64,000 nt of DNA from Siphonodentalium dalli (taxonomy: Eukaryota > Mollusca > Scaphopoda > Gadilida > Siphonodentaliidae): NCBI GenBank assembly GCA_032622095.1, contig CP136061.1, positions 215,790,373 through 215,854,372 of the forward strand. Reading direction: 5' to 3'. The notes under the pieces were generated by a model. That model searched no databases, was not told where the DNA came from, and saw nothing but the letters and a program-made list of their open reading frames with translations. Below, piece by piece: positions 1 to 11,768 of the stretch. The position numbers and the translations under genes were made by a program. The number at the start of each line of letters is the position of its first letter. Within the stretch, counting starts at the first letter, position 1.

Positions 1-425
1 ATGCTTTGGGGGCCGATCTCATCGGCCTAATTTACGGTCTGTAAAATCGACCCTAAAAAAATAAAATAATTTTTTTTTTTTTTTTTTAGATTTTTTTTTT
101 TTGGGGTTGAATTTGTTTTGGGTATGCTTAAGCATGCTATAACGAATTAAAAAAAAACTGGATAAAACCTTAGGAGCATGTTATAACTCAAAACTATCAC
201 CAAGTATTCATAGTAATAATTGTGATGCCCATGAAAGATTCCCTGGCACTAAACCTACAAAATAAGTCTGTTAAAGAATATAAGAAAAAATTATTATTAA
301 ATTGTAAAAAATTGTAGAAAACATAATAACAAATGATGAAAAATTGTTAGGCCAATGCATTCTCTTATATATGCGAGGCGACCTATGGTTGACTCGCATA
401 TATAATAGAAGGCTTTGGCACGAAG
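1..425 (-). mobile_element. Truncated TTAA-type MITE, 'GAGTGCCAGG' family
   Basis: The sequence matches the complement-oriented element at 45683-46120 over most of its length: the 'ggccgatctcatcggcc' motif, 'acggtctgtaaaat', 'gtatgcttaagcatgctat', the 'taaagaatataag' core and one copy of the 67-nt hairpin (353-417, decayed at its right arm). The left terminus lies outside the window or is lost. Related to piggyBac-like MITEs by its relatives' TTAA and CCCTTT ends. Confidence 0.6.
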
Positions 426-2697
426 GGGTGGTTATGGAGTGTAGTTTATTTGGTACTTGGAGCTGCATGATTTAAGCTGCCCCACTGTGCATGCACTGAA
501 GTATTCTGACATCCTGATGCAACCTCAAATGACGCATAAAGTTGGCTGGAATCGTGATGTGGGTGCGATTTTTCTCACATCAATGAATCAGGTTTCTTTG
601 TCTGCAGTTAAGGACACTCTCCTTTGATGCAAGTATCTGTCTCCAATCCTACCTTTTCTAATGTCACCATTTTCCTTGAACCCTAGAAAATTCCCCGGAC
701 CACTCTATCCTAGCTTGGAGAGATGCCTAGCTCTTAATTGTAGCTTAATAATTGGACACCTCAGACAGAGGGGAGTGCAGGCTTGTGTGTTATTTGAGGC
801 AGCAGATAGTGAAGTACTTTGATGTAACATTTATGGGTGAGCCCCTTGCTTTGGCAAAAAGTACTTGTTTATCATTAGTGTGTGCCCACATACTCACTTG
901 TCTGATATGGATTTTTCAACTTTTCTTAATCTACATGTACCCATTGCCCTCAATGAACTGGGGATTTCTAGGGTTGCATCAATATAGTTTTCTAGACGGG
1001 CAACAATAGAGTTTTCTTTTCATGTGTAATATTTTTGGTCTTTTCTACATCGACAATGTCAATTTTATCTCTACTTGTCTGTCAAGACAGGCTGTAGCTT
1101 TAGTCAGTTTGTTTCATGCGATACCGGGATATACATTTTTACTATTTTTAGAACATTACGACACTTAAAATTCAACATCTATATTTTAAAACACAGTCAA
1201 GTGATATATGTTAAAACCAGTTATTTTATTATGTTTTTTGAGTAATAATAGTGTCTTCAAAAGAATTTCATATCAATTTTTTAATGTGTACCCATACCAT
1301 GTATGTTCATCTGTCCATCTATCAATCTGTCCATAGACACATGCTATCCGACGCGATAACTTGAATAATTTTTATTGAATCATGTTCATATTTTATGTAC
1401 AGGTTTATGATGACACACCCCTCACCTGTATACTTTTTGGTATTGATTGGTTTGTAGAGCTGGTCCCATTGACGTATATATATAAGACTCCAGCTACCTG
1501 TGGAGTAGACATAATGATAACATATAATACATATATAACATGGTTGATCCATCCATCCCATAGACTTGTGCTAACCGACATGATAACTCAGAACATTTTT
1601 ATTTCTATATTGTTGAAAATTTCAATACATGGATCCAAATGACACACACTTCACCTGTATAGTTTTTTGTATCTTTCCAATGATTGGCTTAGAAAAAAAA
1701 TTAACCCTTCCATCTTTACATTTAATACATTACCCTTTAACTATAATTATTATGATTATAAAGCATGATCATGGAAATCGAATCCATTTAAACAATTAAG
1801 CAGAATACTCTTAACAGTAATTAAGTTGGCTTAATGGGATAACACTTTAGCATATTGCCATGTTAATAACTTATTTGAGCTTCAACCTTTGTGACTTCTA
1901 TCTGATAACATATTGTCTGTTTCACTCTAATAAATTAATAGAGAGAAGTGAATTCTCTTAATTTTATATTTCTGGGCTGCCAGGGGCACATGCCTGGGTC
2001 AAACAGTGTTCTGGTGGGGAATGTTTGTGGTTGTATGTCACAAAAGATAACTGGCTTTCATCTCATATATGGAGGCATTGTTAGTCTCTTTAGTCGCTAT
2101 GATGCTCTCTTGATTTTGTCGGAAAATTTAGCATAGAGGAGACCGAGTGCGAGGAATGATTCCTTGATTCATTATTACTTAGATGAGCTACTATTGTCAT
2201 ATAGCAATAATGCCCCATCCCCCAATACAGTGGTATTCTAATTGGATGCTGGCATCATATGGCCTGCGCATACTCCATACTTTTGATGGCTAAACGAATC
2301 AGCTGCAATTACTCTCATCATCTGCAAAGAGAAAATGATAGTGAATAGGCCATCAGTGATCGAGACTAATAAGGATGGAGTCCATAGCTCGAGGTGTTCA
2401 ACCTCTCAGTCTTAGTAATTGATTTCCGTTGCATTAATGGGTGTGTTCATTTCGGTCCTGTAGGCAGCTTACTGGTGCAAATTAGCATCATAGCCGTGTC
2501 GGGGACAGCCTTTGTTGGATCAGACAGTGCTTGGTGAGATATATTGCCATAAATCGATGTGTATGATTTTGATATCTCGAAGCGACGGTGTGTGCATGAA
2601 CTTCCGAAATTTGAAAATGTAGTGCATGCACAGTAAAATTGTGCACCTGATATTTTTATCAGGAGTAATATTTTGTCTTTGCTCCGTTTACAGGAAA
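426..2697. other. Intron sequence with no recognisable feature
   Basis: AT-rich single-copy-looking DNA. The short ORFs on both strands lack recognisable domains or splice context. No repeat shared with the rest of the window was noticed here. Confidence 0.5.
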
Positions 2698-2849
2698 CAA
2701 GCCTGAGTTTAGTTTGCTTGTCATTTGCAGAATGAGGTCCCAGAGGGTGAATTTAGTGATGCTAGCCCACTATGCGGGATAGCGTCACTAAATTCACCCT
2801 CTGGCCTCATCCTTCAAATGACAGGCAGCTTATTCTCAGGCCTGACAGG
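2698..2849. mobile_element. Short hAT-like MITE with 8-bp target duplication
   Basis: Ends read CAAGCCTGAG and TCTCAGGCCTG and are flanked on both sides by the same 8 bases, acaggaaa. Between them is a palindrome with arms 'gaatgaggtcccagagggtg' and 'caccctctggcctcat' around 'atgctagcccactatgcgg'. This is the compact form of the family also seen at 5030, 7500, 49357 and 53552. An 8-bp duplication is typical of hAT-superfamily insertion; no transposase is present. Confidence 0.65.
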
Positions 2850-3174
2850 AAATAACCCCATATACAAGTATTTAATTTCGAAAAATAAACATTAAGTTGA
2901 CTTCTTAATTAGAACATAAAACACAATATTGCTCAATATAATTACTATATCTATTTACCAGTAGCCCCATCACCCAGTCTAAATTTTCTGCTCCCAAAAA
3001 AAAAATGGGGAAGTATTTACACTGTATGTTGAAATTGTCCTTTTTTTCATGAAGTAATTTTATACGTTGAACAACATTATGGTGAGAGCGATAAGAGATT
3101 TTGACATTTTCTGCTGACAATTCTTATGAATAAATTGGAATGAATGACCGTGCAGGACTGTCCGCAGAACATAT

Positions 3175-3275
3175 GTGGATTGACAGTAATATGGTGTGAC
3201 ATTGATGGCTTGAAGCCTATGTTCAACCTCGCCGCTTCACATCAATGTCACACCATGTTACCGTCAATCCGCCAC
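3175..3275. repeat. Imperfect inverted repeat (hairpin)
   Basis: Arms of about 35 nt (gtggattgacagtaatatgg... and its complement ...catgttaccgtcaatccgcca) enclose about 30 nt. Probably a small foldback element; no other copy was recognised in the window. Confidence 0.5.
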
Positions 3276-3377
3276 AATAACATATTATTGCTTTGAGCTC
3301 CTTGATTGATGGATGATAAACATAGTAATATGAAATAAATAGAATTGTTAATGCTGTGAATTCTCAGTGGACTGCCA

Positions 3378-3778
3378 TTAACCCTTTACCCAACAAACCG
3401 GGCCAAAACCGGACAAATAAAGCTTCAACAGCCTAAAATATCCTGGGTCTGTCTCAATAAAACCATACAAATATGGATATCATTGGAACCGGCTCCTTGA
3501 CCACATTGTGATAGTTACAGTTAGCCCTGTGCCAATGCATTCTCTTATATATGCGAGTCGACCATAGGTCGCCTCGCATATATAAGAGAATGCATTGGCC
3601 TAAAAAAAATCTTTTTTTAACACTTTTTACCATTTTTTCTTACATTCTTTAACAATTTTATCATTTTTAATGTGTTAAGCCCAATGCATTCTCTTATATA
3701 TGCGAGGCGACCTATGGTCGAATCGCATATATAAGAGAATGCATTGGCACAGGGCCGTTCTGTTGGGTAAAGGGTTAA
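3378..3778 (+). mobile_element. piggyBac-like MITE, 'TTTACCCAACA' family, copy 1
   Basis: A 401-bp element flanked by TTAA on both sides, with termini CCCTTTACCCAACA and TGTTGGGTAAAGGG. From the left it has a unique arm (paired 'ggccaaaacc', 'aaataaagcttcaacagcc', 'ggatatcattggaaccgg'), a 67-nt hairpin, an AT-rich core with 'ttcttacattctttaac', a second 67-nt hairpin, and the right terminus. TTAA targets and CCC/GGG ends are hallmarks of the piggyBac superfamily. Other copies are at 31163, 38722 (truncated), 41795, 44426 and 57117. Confidence 0.8.
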
Positions 3779-3936
3779 CCCTTTATATACTAAATAGATT
3801 CTCTCACTCAGTAATAACAAATTACATTGAAATGTCTATTATTCATCTGGACGGGTTTGAAGGAAAAATAGGCAGATGACAGATATTATACAAGTACAGA
3901 ATTTAAGGAGTTCTATTTATTGGAGGGAAATGCTCA

Positions 3937-4018
3937 GTTATCCCTTTCATGATGGGGGCTTCCTGAATTTTTGCGAATACCCTGTTCCAATGCATTCTCT
4001 TATATATGCGAGTCGACT
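3937..4018 (+). mobile_element. Fragment of TTAA-type MITE, 'CATGACNGGAGCT' family
   Basis: Left end 'atccctttcatgatgggggcttcctg' followed by one arm of the 67-nt hairpin up to 'gcgagtcgact'. The rest is missing. The same left end occurs intact at 32058 and 49965. Confidence 0.6.
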
Positions 4019-4844
4019 CAGTGACAGTTAAGGAGTCATTTATTTAGGGGCATTACTGTAGCTCTGTCATGACTGCTTTCTTGTATGGTTCTTAAGAACA
4101 TTTTTAGTCAAACCCAGGTCATTGAACTACATGTAGCTACGTGTCCAATAGTCTGAAACATTTCAAAACTCTTTCTATCACCCCACCACATATATCTTTT
4201 TCCTGCTATCTCCGCAGTATGACATCACCATGTACATTTCGCATTAAAAATAGGTTTACGATTTATAGATATCTCCTTCACTTTCCGTTTTTTGCAAATC
4301 ACAAAATTTGATGCTATTTGTTGAAATTCTTTGAAAACTTGATTATTTTCTCCTTGTTAGGTAATATTATAAAATTCAAGAATTCTTTATAGACACTTTT
4401 TAGAGTTAATTAGTTATCATATCTCTAAATTTGTAAACACAATGTGAATTTAGCCATGTAACATATAGAGTTGTAATGGTGTCGATTTTAACTGCTATGG
4501 CAATTAGCACATCCGGTATCTACATGATTACTTATGTACTACTTACAAATACACCTGATCACATCAGCATAACTTCCACAACAATAAAATGCCTTGGCAA
4601 AAGCTAGGTGATAACCACAGCAATTACCATGGCAGTGCTGATTGCCATGGTTAATTGTTAGGCTGATTATTCTATACTATTAGTATATTCGTGAGGGACT
4701 AATTCTAATTAGCTATATGTCAAGTGATTGCATATTAAAAGCGACACCGAAACTGAGGTTTTTCTCCCCAAACAAACCGTAACCGAAATGTAAACTCCAC
4801 AACCTCCCCAACTCTAGGAACATACAAATTAATGTGCTATGCGG

Positions 4845-4845
<1 letters not shown>

Positions 4846-4892
<47 letters not shown>
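4846..4892 (+). repeat. 47-base uninterrupted G run
   Basis: A pure guanine tract inside copy 1 of the tandem duplication. Copy 2 has instead a short ordinary sequence (tcttagctatgtggcag) before the same 'ggtttactgg'. It could be a true homopolymer able to form G-quadruplexes or a sequencing or gap-filling artefact. Confidence 0.95.
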
Positions 4893-4894
<2 letters not shown>

Positions 4895-5029
4895 TACTGG
4901 AAACAGTTCCTGAAGGAAATTCGACAATCTTCTGATTGGCTTCATCTTTTTACCGTGGAATGTTGTGATTGGCTAATACCAAAGTGCCATGCTTCTTGGA
5001 AGTAATGGGGATTCTCTGATATTTGATTC

Positions 5030-5475
5030 AAGTCTGCAAATAGCGTGTCTGTCATTTTCAGAATGAGGTCCCCAGAGGGTGGATTTAGTGATGCTATCCC
5101 GCATAGCGGGCTAGCATCACCAAATTCACCCTCTGGAGACCTCATTCTGCTCAGGCCTCATCTTCTGGGAAGTATCTATAGTATCAAATTAACATTGTTT
5201 TTTAGTTACATTTCCCTTCTAGGAAGTTTCTATATCCCCTAATTTGCAGAAGATAAAATTCATAATTGAGGTGCCCAATGGGTGAACATCACCAACTTCA
5301 ACTGGGGAACTTCAATCTGATCCTAGGTCTGCCATAACAGTTGAGGCCCTTAGCAGAATTAAGGTCCCCCAGAGGGTGAATTTAGTGATGCTAGCCTGCT
5401 ATGCGGGATAGCGTCACTAAATTCACCCTCTGGGGACCTCATTCTGCAAATGACAGACATTCTATTTGCAGACTT
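5030..5475. mobile_element. hAT-like MITE, long form (in duplication copy 1)
   Basis: Termini CAAGTCTGCAAATAG and CTATTTGCAGACTTG are flanked by the 8-bp duplication atttgatt. Each end carries a palindrome built on 'cagaatgaggtccccagagggtg' around a 'cccgcatagcgggctagc' loop. The centre holds 'gaagataaaattcataattgaggtg' and a weaker inner palindrome. No coding capacity: the ORFs starting MRSPEG are translations of the palindrome. Confidence 0.75.
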
Positions 5476-6554
5476 GATTTGATTTAGACTTTCGATTGTG
5501 TAAAGCTGGTATAATCTGTATATTACTCAGGCTGCTTTAAGAGAGGCATATGCTCATAATTCAATGACAGACAGAGACCCAGGCCAGCTTAGCTTAGACA
5601 TATTGTAATGGTGATGTATGGGCAGTATAGCATCACACACTATATACAAACTTCATGGGCTGTGAATTTATACCTCCCTACAGGCCCATAGATTGACTCC
5701 AGCCTCCAGTCCATAAAACAACCAGTAATCCTTCCTTACTAGAAGCAATGTACTGAGTTATAGCTATATCATTTAATGGCCTTACCTCTGTCTGTGTTCC
5801 TGGGAGTAAAGTGATGTTGGGACATTAGCTTGTTTCTGATGAGAAGACCAAAGGCGCTGGTATTTACCTGTTGGGGACTGGGCCATTATATTGCAAAGTG
5901 GTGCATTACCATTACCTGTCATTGTGCATTTACCATTATCAGTTCCATTACTTTAAAAATTAGAACTCAAATATTACCATTACCATATATTCAGGGGTGG
6001 CGCTAGGATTTCACTGAACCAGTGGCTACAATCCCCCCCCCCCCATGTAACAAACCCCATGGAAGTCACTTGTCTACATTATTTAATAAATATTTTACAC
6101 ACTCGGACCCAGGTTTACTGTTCAGCTATATAATTGTTGTAGTCTAATTGTAGTTTTCTGTTCAACTTTTCACCCGACAATAGATCAAACACCTACATGA
6201 CTAGTTATCTTCCCAAAGGATCCAGAAAATACATAAATAACAAGGATTGAATGCGATAATTTATTGTATCGAAACTTCGGCCAATGAGCTCGATTATCTG
6301 ATAGAGAAACAGAAACTGAATGTAGGACATTCCTGGAATTCTGTCGTAGAAAAAATATCCGAATCAGCGGACCGATTCGGTGTCGATCTCGAATCGGGTG
6401 ACCGATATTGACATCGAATCTCAAATATTTGTAGGTTCCTAGTAATTCTTATAAAATTTTGAATCTATGTTCTCCTGTGTTCATAAATGATAAAACATTC
6501 TATTTTCACATAGCAATAAAATTGGAATGTCTGTGCTCCTAAATTATGTAAATA

Positions 6555-7219
6555 CTAGCAGATTAGCCCGCCACTGGCGGCATTGGTCCCATGGCTTTGG
6601 TCGATCCATTAATTTTTGTTTTCAGGGTAACCCCGTACAGGCATATCATATAACCCGACAAAAATATTCCCCGCCCCGAGTTGACCATACATAAGAAATT
6701 TCACGTCGATGTCACTGCTGACGACCGAGATATCGCCCAAGGTCATTTGTGGGTACCCGTTTCAAGGTCAAGGTCACCTCAGGCGGACAAACTGACCCCA
6801 CGAAAATCTCCCCCGTCCCTTGGAAGCCCTAAGTACGAAATTAGATATCCCCAGTTTCCAAAAGCAAAAGATATCAGGTAGAATTTGTCAAATATGGACC
6901 CTGGTGCAAACACTCGCAGGGCCCTAAAATTTATTAACATAGGATTTCCCATTCAAATCGATTTATGTCGATAAAACTCTTATTTTTTTAAATTTTAAGC
7001 TGAGACTTCGTGTGTCTTCGTGTAATACTTATATATTCTTAAAATGCGTAATTATGTTTTTAGATGGAAGAAATTAAATTTTTTTCGATGCTAAATTTTA
7101 ACATAGGATTTCCCATTCAAATCGATTTATGTCGATAAAAGTCTTATTTTTCAAAATTTTAAGCTGAGGACTTGGTGTGTCTGCGTGTAATACTTATATA
7201 TTCTTAAAATGACAGAGTC
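6555..7219 (+). repeat. Interspersed repeat with CTAGCAGATTAGCCC head
   Basis: Starts ctagcagattagcccgccac, a head shared at 9039 and, diverged, at 11784. It includes 'cgtcgatgtcactgctgacg', a tcaaggtcaaggtca motif, and two direct repeats of about 120 nt beginning 'acataggatttcccattc' (6939 and 7101). The class was not identified; the layout resembles 3' parts of non-LTR-derived repeats of invertebrates. Confidence 0.5.
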
Positions 7220-9779
7220 TATATGTCAAGTGATTGCATACTAAAACGACACCGAAACCGAGGTTTTTCTCCCCAAACAAACCGTAACCGAAATGTAAAC
7301 TCCACAACCTCCCAACTCTAGGAACATACAAATTAATGTGCTATTCTTAGCTATGTGGCAGGGTTTACTGGAATCAGTCCCTGAATGAAATTCGACAATC
7401 TTCTGATTGGCTTCATCTTTTTACCGTGGAATGTTGTGATAGGCTAATACCAAAGTGCCATGCTTCTTGGAAGTAATGGGATTCTCTGATATTTGATTCA
7501 AGCCTGCAAATAGCGTGTCTGTCATTTTCAGAATGAGGTCCCCAGAGGGTGAATTTAGTGAAGCTATCCCGCATAGCGGGCTAGCATCACCAAATTCACC
7601 CTCTGGAGACCTCATTCTGCTTAGGCCTCATCTTCTGGGAAGTATCTATAGTATCAAATTAACATTGTTTTTAGTTACATTTCCCTTCTAGGAAGTTTCT
7701 ATATCCCCTAATTTGCAGAAGATAAAATTCATAATTGAGGTGCCCAATGGGTGAACATCACCAACTTCAACTGGGGAACTTCAATCTGATCCTAGGTCTG
7801 CCATAACAGTTGAGGGCCTTAGCAGAATGAGGTCCACAGAGGGTGAATTTAGTGATGCTAGCCTGCTATGCGGGATAGCGTCACTAAATTCACCCTCTGG
7901 GGACCTCATTCTGCAAATGACAGACATTCTATTTGCAGGCTTGATTTGATTTAGACTTTCGATTGTGTAAAGCTGGTATAATCTGTATATTACTCAGGCT
8001 GCTTTAAGAGAGGCATATGCTCATAATTCAATGACAGACAGAGATCAAGGCCAGCTTAGCTTAGACATATTGTAATGGTGATGTATGGGCAGTATAGTAT
8101 CACACACTATATACAAACTTCATGGGCTGTGAATTTATACCTCCCTACAGGCCCATAGATTGACTCCAGCCTCCAGTCCATAAAACAACCAGTAATCCTT
8201 CCTTACTAGAAGCAATGTACTGAGTTATAGCTATATCATTTAATGGCCTTACCTCTGTCTGTGTTCCTGGGAGTAAAGTGATGTTGGGACATTAGCTTGT
8301 TTCTGATGAGAAGACCAAAGGCGCTGGTATTTACCTGTTGGGACTGGGCCATTATATTGCAAAGTGGTGCATTACCATTACCTGTCATTTGTGCATTTAC
8401 CATTATCAGTTCCATTACTTTAAAAATTAGAACTCAAATATTACCATTACCATATATTCAGGGGTGGCGCTAGGATTTCACTGAACCAGTGGCTACAATC
8501 GCACCCACCCCCCCCCCCCCCCCCCATGTAACAAACCCCATGGAAGTCACTTGTCTACATTATTTAATAAATATTTTACACACTCGGACCCAGGTTTACT
8601 GTTCAGCTATATAATTGTTGTAGTCTAATTGTAGTTTTCTGTTCAACTTTTCACCCGACAATAGATCAAACACCTACATGACAGTAGTTATCTTCCCAAA
8701 GGATCCAGAAAATACATAAATAACAAGGATTGAATGCGATAATTTATTGTATCGAAACTTCGGCCAATGAGCTCGATTATCTGATAGAGAAACAGAAACT
8801 GAATGTAGGACATTTCCTGGAATTCTGTCGTAGAAAAAATATCCGAATCAGCGGACCGATATGGTGTCGATCTCGAATCGGGTGACCGATATTGACATCG
8901 AATCTCAAATATTCGCAGGTTCCTAGTAATTCTTATAAAATTTTGAATCTATGTTCTCCTGTGTTCATAAATGATAAAACATTCTATTTTCACATAGCAA
9001 TAAAATTGGACTGTCTGTGCTCCTAAATTATGTAAATACTAGCAGATTAGCCCGCCACTCGCGGCATTGGTCCCATGGCTTTGGTCGATCCATTAATTTT
9101 TGTTTTTCAGCGTAACCCCGTACAGGCATATCATATAACCCGACAAAAATATTCCCCGCCCCGAGTTGACCATACATAAGAAATTTCACGTCGATGTCAC
9201 TGCTGACGACCGAGATATCTCCCAAGGTCATTTGTGGGTACCCGTTTCAAGGTCAAGAGAAATTTCACGTCGATGTCACTGCTGACGACCGAGATATCGC
9301 CCAAGGTCATTTGTGGGTACCCGTTTCAAGGTCAAGGTCACCTCAGGCGGACAAACTGACCCCACGAAAATCTCCCCCGTCCCTTGGAAGCCCTAAGTAC
9401 GAAATTAGATATCCCCAGTTTCCAAAAGCAAAAGATATCAGGTAGAATTTGTCAAATATGGACCCTGGTGCAAACACTCGCAGGGCCCTAAAATTTATTA
9501 ACATAGGATTTCCCATTCAAATCGATTTATGTCGATAAAACTCTTATTTTTTTTAATTTTAAGCTGAGACTTCGTGTGTCTTCGTGTTATACTTATATAT
9601 TCTTAAAATGCGTAATTATGTTTTAGATGGAAGAAATTAAATTTTTTCATGCTAAATTTCAACATAGGATTTCCCATTCAAATCGATTTATGTCGATAAA
9701 AGTTTTATTTTTCAAAATTTTAAGCTGAGACTTGGTGTGTCTGCGTGTAATACTTATATATTCTTAAAATGACAGAGTC
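7220..9779. repeat. 2.5-kb tandem duplication, copy 2
   Basis: Second copy of 4714-7219, 2,560 bp. It lacks the 47-G run, has a longer C tract (about 8506-8525) and contains an extra 79-bp direct duplication at 9180-9336 around 'gaaatttcacgtcgatgtc'. Right of its end the flanking repeat continues (ccaacacataattatg), showing that copy 2 keeps the original right junction and copy 1 the original left junction. Confidence 0.85.
7500..7942. mobile_element. hAT-like MITE, long form (in duplication copy 2)
   Basis: Counterpart of 5030-5475. Termini CAAGCCTGCAAATAG and CTATTTGCAGGCTTG are flanked by atttgatt on each side. Both terminal palindromes are well preserved. The presence of the same insertion with the same target duplication in both copies shows that it predates the 2.5-kb duplication. 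Confidence 0.78.
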
Positions 9780-10100
9780 CAACACATAATTATGTTTTAG
9801 ATAGAAGAAATTATATTTTTTCGATGCTATATTTCGAGCGATAACGTTGCATTGAATTTGTAAACAAATGCCCTTTAATAGCGACGTGTCATATACAAAC
9901 GCTCATTAATTATCACGTGATTAACCCATCAATCCCCATTGCGGTGGCAGTTGAAGGGTGAATGAGTGGTCGCAAGGGCTCGCGAATGGTCCGATGACCA
10001 TTCCCGTGGTTTTTTACCCTTAGATAGGATTTGTTTGGGCCCAATCAGTGGAGCCGTTTTCGAGTCTATAAAGGACACATATATATATATCTATTATATA
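9039..10100 (+). repeat. Interspersed repeat with CTAGCAGATTAG head, longer copy
   Basis: Same head as 6555, continuing past the duplication to 'cgattcccgtggttttttac'-type sequence, 'gagccgttttcgagtctata' and a (TA)n stretch at 10079-10100. A matching end occurs at about 14080-14165. Head and (TA)n tail suggest a whole, noncoding retroposed unit. Confidence 0.45.
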
Positions 10101-11768
10101 TTTTGGAAGATCTGTGTGTTTGTGTGTGTGTGTGTGTGTGTGTTCGCGATGGACTCGGAACACGGCTGGACCGATTTTGACCAAACTTGGTACGGACACT
10201 TAATTCGACCCGGGAACGAACATGGGCCCGTCCATTTGTCCGTGCGGCGTCACCTTGACCTTCAAAACTCATATCTCAGGATACGCAGTGCTAACACGCC
10301 GGAATTTAGCACTGCGATGCAGGGAGGATAACTCTATATTCATACGTTGACGAACGTAAGCAATTTGCAGGCAATTACGCAATGTGTATTTTCCCCAAAA
10401 TTATAACATTTACAATATAAATTGTCAATTTGCAGGCTATTAAGAATCGTGTATCTATCCCAAAATAAATCATTTACAATTTCTGATATATAAATTTTGT
10501 TACAGCTGATATTCTTAGGTCTATTGTCGATAGATTTATTTTTTGTATATTTACACCACGCATAGGCTCAAGTTGTTTACATTTACCCTGCGGGTCTGGA
10601 ATCTCATCCAAGAATCCATTTAGCTGAAATGCTATTTCGCTGTTGGAATTTACCGGTGGCCCCAAACCGTCAATGCCAACAACATCGACATTGTTCAACT
10701 TTGACGGCGTGAAAATAATTAGTTAAAATTTACTACACAATGCTAATTTATCTTTACGTTGAAGCTTGATAATTAACGAGCGTGCGTATATGAGGCGCGT
10801 TTATATACTTTAGTGGAAATCAAATCGGGTAAAACTGGCGGATTTTTACGGACGAAATTTGATACATAGGGTATCTCGGTATCCGCTGGGCCGATTTCCC
10901 GGTATCCGCTGGGCCAATTTCCACCATTTTTGGGGTGTTGGTGTTGGTAAACTGCCAGACGGATTTTGATGAAATTTGATACTTAGCGGTAATTGTTTCC
11001 AGGGAGTGTTTTGGACGGGTCAAACCGTGACCCCACCTGACCTTGACCTTCAAAATGGTCAATTCAATGTCAAAGCCCGGACGAAGTCGGGTCACCTTCT
11101 AGTCTATTATATATTTTGGAAGATCTGTGTATGTGTGTGTCTGTAATCGATGGACTCGAAAACGGCCAAGCCGATTTCGATGAAACTTGGTATGTGGGGG
11201 TATTTTCGGCTGGGGAGTGACATAGGCCTATTAATTTGCCCGTGCGACGTGACCTTGATCTTGAAATTGGGTAATTTCAAGGTCAAACGCCCGAATATCA
11301 CGGGATTTCGATGATACTTGGTATGTGGGGATACCTTCGGCCGGGGAGTGGCATAAACCTATTAATTTGCCCGTGCGATGTGACCTTGAAATCGGGTCAT
11401 TTCACGGTCAAACGCCCGAATATCACGGGATTTCGATGAAACTTGGTATGTGGGGGTACTTTCGTATGGGGAATCTCATAAGCATATTCATTTGCATAGG
11501 GTTACTTTTGTCCACTGAGTGTTTTGGACGGTTCAAATCGTCACCCCGACCTGACCTTGACCTTCAAAATGATCAATTCAAGGTCAAATCGGGTAAAACC
11601 GGTTGGATTTCGACGGGCACGTTTGTCGTGTACTTTTGTCCGGGCAGTGTTTTGGACTGGTCAAATCGTGACCCCACTTGACCTTGACCTTCAAAATGGA
11701 CAATTCAAGGTCAAAGCCCGGACGAAGTCGGGTCACCTTCTAGTATATATATATATACGGAGTTCTCA
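10101..11768 (+). repeat. Tandemly arranged repeat block rich in tgaccttgacctt
   Basis: Starts with a 'ttttggaagatctgtgtgt' and (TG)n tract (10107-10142), repeated at 11110. It contains several units with 'ccgatttcgatgaaacttgg', 'gaccttgaccttcaaaatgg' and 'cccgtgcgacgtgacc'. Between 11165 and 11480 about three units of roughly 125 nt follow each other. The block ends in (TA)n with 'cggagttctcaaaatatata' at 11742-11780. ORFs here are repeat translations. Confidence 0.6.

Larger units (their letters stand above)
4714..7219. repeat. 2.5-kb tandem duplication, copy 1
   Basis: Begins tatatgtcaagtgattgcat and ends gacagagtc, where copy 2 starts directly with the same tatatgtcaag. The two copies agree nearly base for base apart from small indels, a G run and one 79-bp internal duplication. 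Contents in order: a degenerate stretch, a hAT-like MITE, unique DNA, a C tract, and the repeat beginning CTAGCAGATTAGCCC. High identity points to a recent event or a collapsed/duplicated haplotype in the assembly. Confidence 0.85.

Noticed and set aside
4942-5242. Overlapping ORFs starting MRSPEG on both strands, also at 7421, 47858, 55632 and 60709
   Set aside because: They are translations of the hAT-like palindrome, which reads alike on both strands.
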